64,000 bases of DNA from Candidatus Peregrinibacteria bacterium. Its GTDB lineage: Bacteria > Patescibacteriota > Gracilibacteria > UBA1369 > 2-02-FULL-48-14. This document shows positions 1 through 9,413 of the stretch, one piece after another (the first letter of the stretch is position 1; every line of letters starts with the position of its first letter). Where the stretch lies: assembly GCA_018658105.1 (NCBI GenBank), contig JABHVW010000004.1, positions 124,001-188,000 on the forward strand, given 5' to 3'. The position numbers were made by a program, and so were the translations under genes. The notes under the pieces were generated by a model that was not told the DNA's origin, did no database searches, and saw nothing but the letters and a program-made list of their open reading frames with translations.

Positions 1-219
1 GTCACTAAAAATCACTTGCCTATTCCCATCATATACATCCACTGCACCTGAAATAAAAGCTTCACCATCAACATAACCACAAGGATTATAAGTTTCAAAC
101 ACCCCTTCATCAGGGCTGTCTGCCATTGAAGTAGGACCAACAAAAAGAAGGCATAAAAGCCCAAATACTAAGCTGGATGGGAGAATAGAGCTAATATAGC
201 TAGATGCAAAAGTTTTCAT
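1..219 (-). CDS. Secreted protein of unknown function, N-terminal part only
   Basis: The reading frame is open from an ATG at 219 to the window edge (73 codons), so only the N-terminus is visible. It starts with a hydrophilic segment (MKTFASSYISS), then a hydrophobic core (LVFGLLCLLFVG), and a likely signal-peptidase I site after TSMA, which is a typical Sec signal peptide. The exported part begins DSPDEGVFETYNPCGYVDG. No domain is recognisable in this short stretch. It lies downstream of topA on the same strand, about 50 nt away. The start is the only in-frame ATG before the signal sequence. That the product is exported is well supported; its function is unknown. Confidence 0.6.
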   Translation of the reverse strand, partial: MKTFASSYISSILPSSLVFGLLCLLFVGPTSMADSPDEGVFETYNPCGYVDGEAFISGAVDVYDGNRQVIFSD

Positions 220-268
220 AGATGTGTTAACGTGGTGGAACCTGTTTTTACAGGCCTCAACAGTTTAA

Positions 269-2554
269 CTATTTTTTCTTCCTTCTCCAAGGCTTCTTTG
301 CCGGCGCCTCAGCAATAATCTTCAAACAGTCCTCTACCTTCAGCTTTTCAGGCTTCAAATCCTTTGGGATTTTGTAGTTTTTCTTCCCCTGTTTTATATA
401 CGGACCATATGGCCCCTTCAAAATTAAAATATCTTCCTTTTCAAAAACAGCAATTCGCGCCTTTGTTTTTTCAGTTTTCCCAGCCTTTACAACTGCCTTC
501 GCCCTATCCAACTTAATCGTATAAGGATCATCCTCCTTCATGGAATAATAAACTTTTCCAACTTTCACATACGGACCAAAACGCCCAACATTTACAGAGA
601 TCTCTTCCCCATCACTAGTTTCACCAAGAATTCTCGGCAAAGTAAATAGGTGCAAAGCATCTTTCAAAGTCACATCCGTTCGCGCCATACCCTCAGGCAA
701 AGATGCAAACTTCGGCTTCTCCTCATCCTCTTTTGTTCCCAACTGAACATATGTTCCAAAACGCCCAATACGAACACTAATCGGCTTCTTCGTTTTCGGA
801 TCCACCCCAAGCTCAATCACTTGCGAAGCATCCTCCCTCGAAACATTTTTTTCTTTATTCAATACCAATTTATGAAAAGGAGTATAAAACTCTTCAACCT
901 CCTCTTGCCACTTCTCCTTGCCATCTTCAACTTCATCAAGCATTTCCTCCATTCGAACCGTAAATTTATAATCCACAACTTTCGGGAAGTGCTCCTCCAA
1001 GAATTCAGTAACAACAAATCCCATATCCGTTGGCTTCAAAGCCGAGCCATCTTTTTCAACATAACCACGAGTTTGAACAGTATGGATTGTTGGCGCATAA
1101 GTTGACGGTCTTCCAATTCCTTCCGCCTCCAAAGTTTTCACAAGAGTCGCCTCAGTGTATCGCCCAGGCGGCTTAGTAAAATGCTGCAAAGGCTCAATCT
1201 TTTTAAGATGAGGTTTTTCCCCCTCAACAAGTTCAGGCAAAATCTTCTCTTTATCATCTTCTTCATCTTTTTTCGTATCGCGCCCCTCCAAATAAACTTT
1301 CATAAAACCAGCAAACTTAATCGTTTGCCCAGTCGCCCTAAAAGTATAATCTTCAGCCTCAATGTTCACTCCGACTTTATTCATTACCGCGTGTGACATC
1401 TGAGAAGCCATCGTCCTTTTCCAAATCAAACCATAAAGTTTAAGCGCGTCTTTTTCTAAATATTTTTCTATAGAATCTGGCACACGAGAAAGATCAGTCG
1501 GCCGAATCGCCTCATGAGCTTCTTGTGCATTTTTCCTCCCCTTAAATATTCGCGGCTCAGAAATTCCATATTCCTTCCCATACAAATCAGCAATTACCTT
1601 TTGCGACTGCTTCAAAGCCAGCGGCGACAAAGTCACGGAATCAGTACGCATATAAGTAATTAAACCTTCATGCCCACCATCAATTTCAATACCTTCATAT
1701 AATTTTTGCGCAAGTACCATCGTCTTCTTCACAGAAAATCCAAACTTTCGCGCAGCATCTTGTTGCAATGTAGATGTCGTAAATGGCGGCGCCGGATTTC
1801 TCTTCGCCTCTTTTTTTTCAACCGAAGTCACTTCATATTTCGCGCCTTTCAATGCCTTAAGAATTTTATCCACTTCCTTTTCACTAGTCGGCTTAATCGC
1901 CTTCCCCTTATGTTTCGTCAATTTCGCATCGAATTTATCTTTGCCTTTTTCTGGAGTGAACTCTCCCGTCACAGACCAATATTCTTCAGGAACAAAAGCC
2001 ATAATTTCACGTTCGCGCACAACAACCAATCGAACAGCCACACTTTGAACACGTCCAGCCGAAAGACCATATTTAATTTTTTTCCACAAAAGTGGCGACA
2101 GCTCATATCCCACAAGTCTATCCAAAATCCTACGAGCTTGCTGTGCATTCACCCGTTTCATATCAATAATACCTGGCTTTTTAATTGCCTCCTCAATTCC
2201 CAACTTTGTCATTTCCGTAAACACAATTCTTTTCAACTTCGCCCCATTCTTCAAACCCAAGGCCTCTTTTAAATGCCAGCCAATCGCCTCACCTTCTCGA
2301 TCTCCATCAGTCGCGATCCAAACTACTGTACTTGCTCCAACTTCTTTTTTTAAACCTTTAATGACTTTTTCCTTTCCCTCAGAAACAGCATAGCTCGGCT
2401 TAAAATTATTATCGATTTCAATCCCCATTTTAGATTTCGGCAAATCACGAACATGGCCCATAGAAGCCATTACTTTGTAACCCGCACCCAAATACTTGGA
2501 AACAGCTTTAATTTTTCCGGGCGACTCAACTATTACAAGATTTTTAGATGCCAT
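269..2554 (-). CDS. topA: DNA topoisomerase I
   Basis: Type IA topoisomerase (761 aa) that relaxes negative supercoils through a transient 5'-phosphotyrosine. The TOPRIM domain starts at once (NLVIVESPGKIKAVSKYLG) and continues to the acidic DGDREGEAIGWHL motif. The catalytic tyrosine is Y301 in GLITYMRTDS. From about residue 580 to 750 there are three glycine-rich C-terminal repeats (GRFGTYVQLG, GRFGPYVKVG, GPYGPYIKQG), the repeat type seen in many bacterial TopA proteins. No four-cysteine zinc fingers are visible, unlike E. coli TopA. The C-terminus is strongly basic (KKPWRRKKK). The promoter lies just upstream, back to back with the HU promoter. Identification is secure. Confidence 0.97.
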   Translation of the reverse strand: MASKNLVIVESPGKIKAVSKYLGAGYKVMASMGHVRDLPKSKMGIEIDNNFKPSYAVSEGKEKVIKGLKKEVGASTVVWIATDGDREGEAIGWHLKEALGLKNGAKLKRIVFTEMTKLGIEEAIKKPGIIDMKRVNAQQARRILDRLVGYELSPLLWKKIKYGLSAGRVQSVAVRLVVVREREIMAFVPEEYWSVTGEFTPEKGKDKFDAKLTKHKGKAIKPTSEKEVDKILKALKGAKYEVTSVEKKEAKRNPAPPFTTSTLQQDAARKFGFSVKKTMVLAQKLYEGIEIDGGHEGLITYMRTDSVTLSPLALKQSQKVIADLYGKEYGISEPRIFKGRKNAQEAHEAIRPTDLSRVPDSIEKYLEKDALKLYGLIWKRTMASQMSHAVMNKVGVNIEAEDYTFRATGQTIKFAGFMKVYLEGRDTKKDEEDDKEKILPELVEGEKPHLKKIEPLQHFTKPPGRYTEATLVKTLEAEGIGRPSTYAPTIHTVQTRGYVEKDGSALKPTDMGFVVTEFLEEHFPKVVDYKFTVRMEEMLDEVEDGKEKWQEEVEEFYTPFHKLVLNKEKNVSREDASQVIELGVDPKTKKPISVRIGRFGTYVQLGTKEDEEKPKFASLPEGMARTDVTLKDALHLFTLPRILGETSDGEEISVNVGRFGPYVKVGKVYYSMKEDDPYTIKLDRAKAVVKAGKTEKTKARIAVFEKEDILILKGPYGPYIKQGKKNYKIPKDLKPEKLKVEDCLKIIAEAPAKKPWRRKKK

Positions 2555-2574
2555 ACATTTAGGTAATTTGTCCT

Positions 2575-2604
2575 ACCATAAAAAGTTCGGGCATCGCTTG
2601 TCAA
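2575..2604 (-). promoter_or_regulatory. topA promoter
   Basis: On the minus strand a consensus -35 TTGACA (2599-2604) is followed after 18 bp by TATGGT (2575-2580). Predicted +1 is near 2568, giving a leader of about 14 nt before the topA ATG. No Shine-Dalgarno sequence is visible. Confidence 0.55.
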
Positions 2605-2696
2605 TAAAGAAATTAAAAAAGGCATTATATAGAGCTCTTATAGATAACCCAGAACAGTTTTAGCCGAGCCAGGCAAGACCTTTCCATTGATTTTAC

Positions 2697-2724
2697 TTGT
2701 TCAAACGTCGGCTAGCCCTATAAT
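2697..2724 (+). promoter_or_regulatory. HU gene promoter
   Basis: TTGTTC (2697-2702), 16-bp spacer, perfect TATAAT (2719-2724). Predicted +1 is about 2731, so the leader before the HU ATG at 2755 is about 24 nt. The leader has no purine-rich ribosome-binding site. Confidence 0.7.
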
Positions 2725-2754
2725 GGGGCTCGATTATCCACTAACCCTCTCGCC

Positions 2755-3030
2755 ATGACTAAAAGCGATTTAATCACAGCTGCAGCTGCTGCCGCTGGGA
2801 TCACAAAGAAGGACGCTACAGCTGCTCTAGAAGCAGTACTTGGAGCTATTACTTCAGAACTCGCAAAAGGGAAAAACGTTACCATCACTGGTTTCGGTAC
2901 TTTCCGTGTTTCTCACCGTGCAGCTCGCACAGGTGTAAATCCTAGAAACCCAAGTCAAAAAATCAAGATTCCTGCAATGACTCTTCCTGCTTTCAAAGCT
3001 GGTAAGTCTTTGAAGGAAGCAGTTCGCTAG
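2755..3030 (+). CDS. hup: HU-family DNA-binding protein
   Basis: A 91-aa histone-like protein that binds and bends DNA as a dimer in the nucleoid. The family pattern is intact: an N-terminal helical dimerisation part (MTKSDLITAAAAAAGITKKD), the signature GFGTFRVSHRAARTGVNPRN around residues 46-65 leading into the DNA-clasping arms, and the closing PAFKAGKSLKEAVR. Length is the usual 90-95 aa. It has its own promoter and its own rho-independent terminator, so it is monocistronic. Its codon choice favours GCT/GCA and CGT, as expected for a highly expressed gene. Confidence 0.96.
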   Translation: MTKSDLITAAAAAAGITKKDATAALEAVLGAITSELAKGKNVTITGFGTFRVSHRAARTGVNPRNPSQKIKIPAMTLPAFKAGKSLKEAVR

Positions 3031-3051
3031 TCGAACCCGATTTTTCAAGAC

Positions 3052-3081
3052 AAAAGACCCGCCCTAAACCGTGGGTCTTTT
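3052..3081 (+). terminator. Rho-independent terminator of the HU gene
   Basis: A perfect 9-bp inverted repeat AAAAGACCC (3052-3060) / GGGTCTTTT (3073-3081) with a 12-nt loop, followed by a T-rich tail. It separates HU from pheS and shows that in-frame GTG codons in this stretch cannot be the start of pheS. Confidence 0.85.
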
Positions 3082-3116
3082 ATTTTTAGCCTCACCTAGC
3101 GCATCTAAAGCTTATC

Positions 3117-3125
3117 TGCTAGAAT
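3117..3125 (+). promoter_or_regulatory. Extended -10 promoter of pheST
   Basis: An extended -10 element, TG (3117-3118) plus TAGAAT (3120-3125), with no clear -35. Predicted +1 is about 3132, so the leader is about 11 nt. This places the pheS start at the ATG at 3143. Confidence 0.5.
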
Positions 3126-3142
3126 TCGCGCAACTAAAAAGC

Positions 3143-4183
3143 ATGGACGATAAACTTAAAAAACTTGAGTCAGCAGCGCTAAAAGCTTTGAAAGAAGCTT
3201 CTTCACCTGACGAGCTAAAAAACCTAGAAAAAAAGTTTCTGGGCAAAAGTGGTGAAATCACAGGCATACTTAAAGGTCTCGCCTCTCTTTCTATTGAAGA
3301 GAAAAAAAGTATTGGTAAAGCGGCTAACGATCTCAAAAAGACGCTTGCTGCAAAATTCAAAAACTGCTGCAATAAAATCGAAATGGAACACCTGAACAAA
3401 ACCCTAGAAAGTGATGAAATCGACCTTAGCGCTCCTGGTAGAAAACATCACATTGGGCATATTCACCCAATCGCCCAAACTCAAGAAGAAGTTGAACGAA
3501 TTTTCGGACAAATGGGCTTCACAGTAATCGATGGCCCCGAAGTTGAAAGCGAATATTACAATTTTGAAGGGCTAAACATTCCTGCGCATCACCCTGCGCG
3601 CGACATGCAAGACACATTTTTTATAGACAAAGCCGCAGACAAAAAAGAAGGTCGCCTGGTTTTAAGAACGCACACTTCTCCAAACCAAGTTCGCACAATG
3701 GAAAAATACGGAGCACCACTCCGCATTATTGTTCCTGGCCGCACCTTCCGTAACGAAGCAACCGACGCATCACACGAGCACACTTTCGACCAAGTCGAAG
3801 GCCTAATGATCGACGAAAATATTTCAATCAGTCACTTAAAAGGTGTTATGCAAGAATTCTTAAGCCGACTTTTCGACAAAGAAATGAAAGTAAGGTTCAG
3901 ACCCGGCTACTTCCCTTTTGTGGAGCCAGGAATCGAACTAGATATGTCTTGTATTTTCTGCGAAAGCAAAGGCTGCAAAGTTTGTAAAAAAACTGGCTGG
4001 ATCGAATTTATGGGCTGCGGAATGGTTCACCCCAACGTACTCAAAGCCGGTGGTATCGACTCAGAAAAATATCAAGGATGGGCATTTGGCTTCGGCCTCA
4101 CCCGCCTTGTAATGATGCGCTACGGCATCAACGACATTCGTCATTTAACAGGTGGCGACTTAAGAATTTTAAATCAATTTTAA
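3143..4183 (+). CDS. pheS: Phenylalanine-tRNA ligase alpha subunit
   Basis: Catalytic alpha subunit (346 aa) of the alpha2-beta2 phenylalanyl-tRNA synthetase. A coiled-coil arm (about residues 1-90) is followed by the class II core: motif 2 appears as GRTFRNEATDASHEHTFDQ and motif 3 near the C-terminus as GWAFGFGLTRLVMMRYGI. A CxxCx4CxxC cluster (CIFCESKGCKVC) precedes WIEFMGCGMVHP, as in Bacillus-type PheS. The ATG at 3143 was preferred over an upstream in-frame GTG because that GTG lies inside the HU terminator. The stop overlaps the pheT ATG (TAATG), implying translational coupling. Confidence 0.96.
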   Translation: MDDKLKKLESAALKALKEASSPDELKNLEKKFLGKSGEITGILKGLASLSIEEKKSIGKAANDLKKTLAAKFKNCCNKIEMEHLNKTLESDEIDLSAPGRKHHIGHIHPIAQTQEEVERIFGQMGFTVIDGPEVESEYYNFEGLNIPAHHPARDMQDTFFIDKAADKKEGRLVLRTHTSPNQVRTMEKYGAPLRIIVPGRTFRNEATDASHEHTFDQVEGLMIDENISISHLKGVMQEFLSRLFDKEMKVRFRPGYFPFVEPGIELDMSCIFCESKGCKVCKKTGWIEFMGCGMVHPNVLKAGGIDSEKYQGWAFGFGLTRLVMMRYGINDIRHLTGGDLRILNQF

Positions 4184-6615
4184 TGTACATCTCCCTAGAC
4201 TGGCTCTCAGATTTCACCAAATTACCTAAGCTAACGGCTCAGGAAATTGGCGAAAAAATCACTTTGCACACCGCTGAAGTAGAAGGTGTCGAAGATCTCG
4301 AAAGCAAATATGCCAACATGGTGATTGGACGAATTGTAGAATTGAAAAAACACCCAGACGCAGACAGGCTAAACCTCACAATGGTAGACATTGGCGAATC
4401 TAAACCTGTTCAAATAGTATGTGGAGGTCAAAATCTGCAAGTAGACATGCTGGTGCCAATTGGGCTGCCAGGTGCAAAAGTAGACGTGCACGGCTCAGGT
4501 GATATTTTTGAACTCGCTAAAGTAAAAATTCGCGGCGCAGAAAGCCACGGCATGATTTGTGCAGGCGAAGAAATTTGGATGGAACCAGATAACGAACCGA
4601 ACAGTAAAAAAGATGTGAAGATTAAAGATCTTTCACACTTAAATGAAAAGCCCGGAACACCTCTTGCAAAAGCGCTCGGGAAATCCGGCTCAATTATTGA
4701 TATAGACAACAAATCGCTCACCCACCGCCCAGACTTATGGAATCACTACGGCTTCGCTCGTGAGTGCTCAACAATTTTCAAACAAGAGCTAAAGCCATAC
4801 GAGCCAAAAGCAGCAAAACCAGATTCGACAGAAGCAAAACCAAAAGCAACAATCAAAGACGACAAAGTTTGTCCTCAATTTTCAATGGCTATTATGACTG
4901 GCATCGAAATTGCAGAATCTCCACAGTGGATGAAATCTCGCCTCGAAGCCGCTGGAATGAACCCGCACAACAACATTGTCGACATCACTAATTATGTAAT
5001 GCTCGAACTCGGACAGCCTATGCATGCCTACGACCGCAAAGTTGTCGGCTCAGACGAACTAATAATTCGCACGGCAAAAGATGGTGAAATTCTCGTAACC
5101 CTAGACGAAAGCGAATACAAACTAAATAAAGAAGATCCGATAGTATGTGACAAAAAAAATGAGCCTCTTGGAATTGCCGGAATTAAAGGTGGATTAAAAT
5201 CTGGAATTACAGATGAAACCACAGAAATTATTGTTGAAGCAGCAAACTGGGATCCAATTATTGTTCGCAAATGCAGCACCAGAATTGGCCTAAGAACAGA
5301 TGCCTCACAGCGTTTCGAAAAAGGCCTCGACCCAAGCATGACAGAAACTGCAGTTAATCGAGCGATCGAACTAATAAAAGAACTTTCACCAAACGCAAAA
5401 CTAATTAGCAAAGTTGAAACATTCGGAAAATGGAAGCCAGGCAAAAAAACTATCAAAGTTAGCCCAGAAAAAATCTGCAAAAAAATCGGTGTAGAAATAA
5501 GTGAAAAAGAAATGACTCGCATATTAAAATCTCTCGAGTTCGGCGTGAAAAAATCTGGCAAACAACTAGAAGTTGATGTGCCCTCACATCGAGCAACCGG
5601 AGATGTAGACATCCCCGACGACATCGTTGAAGAAATCGCAAGAATTCATGGCTACGACCAAGTGCCAGCTCTTGTGCCAAGCTTCCCTATCAATTTGCCT
5701 GTAAAAAATGAGGAGCGTTTTCATAAACACGACGCCCGCAGAATTTTGGCGCACAACCTAGGTTTCACCGAAGATTTCAATTACTCATTTTACGGTGAAG
5801 ACAGGCTTGAAGCCTGTGGCCTCGACGAAACAAAACACCTGAAAATTCTAAATTATCTTTCCGAAGATCAAACTCACATGCGAACCAGCATGACTCCAAA
5901 TTTACTTGCAAGCATCGCAAAAAATGCTCGTGAATTCGAACACATTAAACTATTTGAAATCGGCCGAACATATGAAGAAAATGGCGCATACATGCCAGAT
6001 GAAAAGAAAGTTCTCGCCGCTGCAATTAGTAGCAAAAGCAAAGACGAAATCTTTTACGAAATCAAAGGTGCATTAGAAGCATTTTTACAAAACTTCCAAA
6101 CCGGAAACTACAAATTAGTGCCATCGAAAGATGCCCCATCATATGCTCATCCAAAAAAATGCATGACCATATTGTCCCGCGGCAAGCAAATCGGCCACGT
6201 TTTCGCAGTTCACCCTGGAGTGCTCAAGCACTTCGACATTGCCCATCAAGTTGGAATGTTCGAACTACACTTCAACGCTCTTGTTGAGCACGGCCGCAAC
6301 ACAGTGAAATTCGAGGAACCGTCAAAATTCCCTGCAATGAACCTAGATGTATCCGTATTAATGGAAGAAGAAAAAACTGTCGCAGCAATTGAAAGTGCAA
6401 TTCGAAAAACAGATAAAGAAAAATCAATCCAAAACATTGAGCTCTTCGACATATATAGAGGAAAGGAAATCCCCGAAAATCAAAAAGCTATGGCCTTCAC
6501 AATTCAGTTAAGACACAAAGATCGAACCCTAACAGATAAAGAATTTCAAGAAACTCAAGAGGCGATCTTCCTTGCACTTGAGAAATTAGGTGGTAAAATC
6601 CGTGGGAGAAACTAA
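4183..6615 (+). CDS. pheT: Phenylalanine-tRNA ligase beta subunit
   Basis: Beta subunit (810 aa) of PheRS. The domain order is standard: an N-terminal segment MYISLDWLSDFTKLP, an EMAP-like tRNA-binding OB fold (about 40-150, with KKHPDADRLNLTMVDIG), the B3/B4 editing domain that hydrolyses mischarged Tyr-tRNA, the B5 domain, the catalytic-like core (DIVEEIARIHGYDQVP) and a C-terminal FDX-ACB domain (from about 715; KFPAMNLDVSVLMEEE) that binds the tRNA anticodon. The start is the ATG inside the pheS stop (TAATG at 4181-4185). Longer in-frame extensions would run deep into pheS and lack homologous sequence. The PBP gene follows after 14 nt. Confidence 0.96.
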   Translation: MYISLDWLSDFTKLPKLTAQEIGEKITLHTAEVEGVEDLESKYANMVIGRIVELKKHPDADRLNLTMVDIGESKPVQIVCGGQNLQVDMLVPIGLPGAKVDVHGSGDIFELAKVKIRGAESHGMICAGEEIWMEPDNEPNSKKDVKIKDLSHLNEKPGTPLAKALGKSGSIIDIDNKSLTHRPDLWNHYGFARECSTIFKQELKPYEPKAAKPDSTEAKPKATIKDDKVCPQFSMAIMTGIEIAESPQWMKSRLEAAGMNPHNNIVDITNYVMLELGQPMHAYDRKVVGSDELIIRTAKDGEILVTLDESEYKLNKEDPIVCDKKNEPLGIAGIKGGLKSGITDETTEIIVEAANWDPIIVRKCSTRIGLRTDASQRFEKGLDPSMTETAVNRAIELIKELSPNAKLISKVETFGKWKPGKKTIKVSPEKICKKIGVEISEKEMTRILKSLEFGVKKSGKQLEVDVPSHRATGDVDIPDDIVEEIARIHGYDQVPALVPSFPINLPVKNEERFHKHDARRILAHNLGFTEDFNYSFYGEDRLEACGLDETKHLKILNYLSEDQTHMRTSMTPNLLASIAKNAREFEHIKLFEIGRTYEENGAYMPDEKKVLAAAISSKSKDEIFYEIKGALEAFLQNFQTGNYKLVPSKDAPSYAHPKKCMTILSRGKQIGHVFAVHPGVLKHFDIAHQVGMFELHFNALVEHGRNTVKFEEPSKFPAMNLDVSVLMEEEKTVAAIESAIRKTDKEKSIQNIELFDIYRGKEIPENQKAMAFTIQLRHKDRTLTDKEFQETQEAIFLALEKLGGKIRGRN

Positions 6616-6629
6616 CCTTAACAACAGAT

Positions 6630-9413
6630 ATGAAAAATTGGACTAAAAAGAAGATCTCTAAGGCTTGGCGTAAACTAAAACCAAAGCCGCACATGTCCAA
6701 AAAGAAAAAGGCCTTTTTGCACCTATTAAGGTTAGCAATCACGGGAGCCCTAGTGCTTACAGCCTGCATGTTTATTTATGTAGTCTACCTTCTTTTCACT
6801 TTGCCAAATCCTTCAGAACTTCGCGACTTAAATCTCACAGAATCAACACTCATTATGGATCGCGAAGGAAACCTTCTTTACGCAATTCACGGTGAAGAAA
6901 ACCGAAAAGCCCTAGACGACATTCAAGACATATCCCCTTGGTTAATTGACGCAACCGTCGCAATCGAAGATGACAAATTCTACAAACACATTGGTATCGA
7001 CCTCCCGGGTCTTTTTAAAGCCTTCCTTTCAGAAATCGGCATCGGCTCACCTCGTGGCGGATCAACAATCACACAGCAGTTTGTAAAAAACACATTCCTA
7101 AGCTCAGAAAGAACCTACACTCGTAAACTTCAAGAAATCGTTCTCTCTTTGAGCGTTGAACTTCGATTCAACAAAGAAGAAATCATGCTCATGTACCTAA
7201 ACGCAATTCCATACGGAAGCAATGCATACGGTATTGAACTTGCTGCAGAGCGCTACTTCGAAAAAGAAGCTTCCGAGTTAACTCTCAGCGAATCGGCAAT
7301 TTTGGCTTCAATCCCAAAAGCCCCAACTCGCTACTCTCCATACGGGAATTACAGATACACAACTCTACATTTCGACCTTAATGAAGAAACTCTTGGCGAC
7401 AGAAAAATCACAGGAGAAGGCGATTTAGAATACGAAGAGTGGACACGTGGTTTGATTGGAAAAGAGTTCACCATGCCAGATGGCAGCACCTTCTACATTA
7501 AAGGCCGCAGCGAGCTAGTACTAGACAGAATGGAAGAGCTCAAACTCATTTCTAGCGCACAAAAAGAAGAAGCGGTAAGTGAAGTGAAAGAAATCGCATT
7601 CACACCATATATTGAAACAATTAAAGCACCACACTTTGTACTTTGGGTTAAACAAATGCTCGAAGAAAAATACGGTGTTGCTGTAGTTGAACAAGGTGGA
7701 TTGAAAGTATACACAACGATTGACCCCGACTATCAAAAAGCTTCTGAAGATGCAATTCATGAAAGATGGCAACACAATGTAGACAACTACAATGCAGACA
7801 ACGCAGCGATGGTATCTATCCACCCTCAAACAGGACAAATCCTCTCAATGGTAGGTTCCTCAAGTTATTACGACACAGAAGACATTCAAGTTGTAGACGG
7901 CCAAGTAAACATGATCACGAGCACAAGACAGCCAGGCTCATCATTTAAACCTTTCGTTTACGCCCTTGCCTTCCTAAACCAATATTCACCAGCAACTGTA
8001 CTTTACGACGTTGCAACAGACTTCGGATACAACTACAAACCAGCCAATTACGATGGCCAGTTTATGGGGCCATTAAGTATGCGTCGCGCACTCGCACAAT
8101 CACGAAATATCCCAGCGGTTAAAGCATATTTCTTAGCTGGACTAGAAGAAGCCCTCGTGCCTTTCGTAAAAGAATTCGGAATGGAGTCTGTACGTGAAGA
8201 GGCGAATTACGGGTCATCAATGGCTCTGGGAACCGCAGACATCACAGCTCTCGAGCTAGCCGAAGCCTACACAGTATTCGCAAATGGCGGCTACAAAGTT
8301 GAGCCAACTCCAATCTTAAAAATTGAAAATGCAAACGGTGAAGTTCTCGAACAATGGGAGGAACGAAACGTAATTAAAGACAATGTATTAGATGAACAAG
8401 TTGCATTCTTAATAAACGACATTCTTTCAGACCCAAGTGTTGGCCTAGGCCCAAGCGTAAGAATAGACAGCCTAGACAACGCCGCAAAAACCGGAACCTC
8501 CACAAACCCCGACGGCAAAGCCACAAACGCATGGCTCGCTGCATACACCCCAAACCTTGTAACAATTACTTGGGCGGGTAACGCACGAAACAATGCCATG
8601 AGCGCAAGCGCTGGTGGATACAACACCGCAGCTCCAATTTGGAAGAGCTTTATGACAAATATTCTAGATCGCATTGAGCCAACTAACTGGAAACGCCCAG
8701 AAGAAATTGTAGAAAAAGCAGTTAGCACAGCCAGTGGCCAAATCCCTTCAGACAGCACTCCATCTGACATGATTGCAACCGAAGTTTTTGCCAGTTTTGC
8801 AGTACCGACTGGCCTAGATAATTCATTTGTAACTTTAATGATCGAGACAATTACAAACAGGCTCGCTACCGAACATTCCCCTGCCGACGCAGTTGAAGAA
8901 AAAAGCTTCCGCATACACGTTTCAGTTCTCGCCGATGTTTGGACAAAGTGGCAAGATGCAATAAATATTTGGGCTGAAGAAAACGATGAGGGGCAACCAC
9001 CAACTGAAGACGCAAGTAGCATTCACAATGAACGCAATGCCAGCCGACTTCCTGAAATCGCAATTGTAGACCCTTTGAGCCTTACTTCTTACGACAAAGA
9101 CACAAAGCTAATCGACGTAGAAATCGAGATTCTCGAACAAGGTAATGGGGTAAATCATGTGAAATTCCTACTTGATGGCGATCAACAATTCGAAGCGAAA
9201 AACTCACCATTCACAGGGAAAATTCGCATACCAACTAGCGCTCAAGATGGCGACATCCTAGAAATCGAAGCTAAAGGTGTAGACGTTTACGGATACTCAT
9301 CAAGCAGCAAAATCCAGATTCGAATTGGCGAAGCTAAAAGCAAAAAAGACCCAGAGCCAGAACCAGAGATAGATGAACCCGAAGATGCTGTACTAGAAGA
9401 CGACGAAAGCTAA
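6630..9413 (+). CDS. Class A penicillin-binding protein (bifunctional glycosyltransferase/transpeptidase)
   Basis: A 927-aa membrane-anchored peptidoglycan synthase. A basic cytoplasmic tail (1-29) precedes one membrane segment (about 30-57). The GT51 domain has the catalytic glutamate E113 in VAIEDDKFYKHIG and the GGSTITQQFVKN motif (143-154). The transpeptidase has SxxK with nucleophile S437 (PGSSFKP), an SRN motif (SRNIPAVK) and KTGTS at 620-624. After the transpeptidase comes an unassigned region, then a beta-rich module (about 810-900, ending SSSKIQIRIG) resembling bacterial Ig-like folds, and a very acidic tail (DPEPEPEIDEPED). It is probably co-transcribed with pheST. Its stop overlaps the convergent methyltransferase gene by 4 nt. 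Confidence 0.95.
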   Translation: MKNWTKKKISKAWRKLKPKPHMSKKKKAFLHLLRLAITGALVLTACMFIYVVYLLFTLPNPSELRDLNLTESTLIMDREGNLLYAIHGEENRKALDDIQDISPWLIDATVAIEDDKFYKHIGIDLPGLFKAFLSEIGIGSPRGGSTITQQFVKNTFLSSERTYTRKLQEIVLSLSVELRFNKEEIMLMYLNAIPYGSNAYGIELAAERYFEKEASELTLSESAILASIPKAPTRYSPYGNYRYTTLHFDLNEETLGDRKITGEGDLEYEEWTRGLIGKEFTMPDGSTFYIKGRSELVLDRMEELKLISSAQKEEAVSEVKEIAFTPYIETIKAPHFVLWVKQMLEEKYGVAVVEQGGLKVYTTIDPDYQKASEDAIHERWQHNVDNYNADNAAMVSIHPQTGQILSMVGSSSYYDTEDIQVVDGQVNMITSTRQPGSSFKPFVYALAFLNQYSPATVLYDVATDFGYNYKPANYDGQFMGPLSMRRALAQSRNIPAVKAYFLAGLEEALVPFVKEFGMESVREEANYGSSMALGTADITALELAEAYTVFANGGYKVEPTPILKIENANGEVLEQWEERNVIKDNVLDEQVAFLINDILSDPSVGLGPSVRIDSLDNAAKTGTSTNPDGKATNAWLAAYTPNLVTITWAGNARNNAMSASAGGYNTAAPIWKSFMTNILDRIEPTNWKRPEEIVEKAVSTASGQIPSDSTPSDMIATEVFASFAVPTGLDNSFVTLMIETITNRLATEHSPADAVEEKSFRIHVSVLADVWTKWQDAINIWAEENDEGQPPTEDASSIHNERNASRLPEIAIVDPLSLTSYDKDTKLIDVEIEILEQGNGVNHVKFLLDGDQQFEAKNSPFTGKIRIPTSAQDGDILEIEAKGVDVYGYSSSSKIQIRIGEAKSKKDPEPEPEIDEPEDAVLEDDES

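Noticed and set aside
222-268. Small hairpin CCTGT-TTTT-ACAGG downstream of topA
   Set aside because: A 5-bp stem without a T-run in the needed direction; too weak to call a terminator.
3071-3142. Upstream GTG start for pheS
   Set aside because: The codon lies in the 3' arm of the HU terminator and upstream of the pheS promoter; the ATG at 3143 matches the family start.
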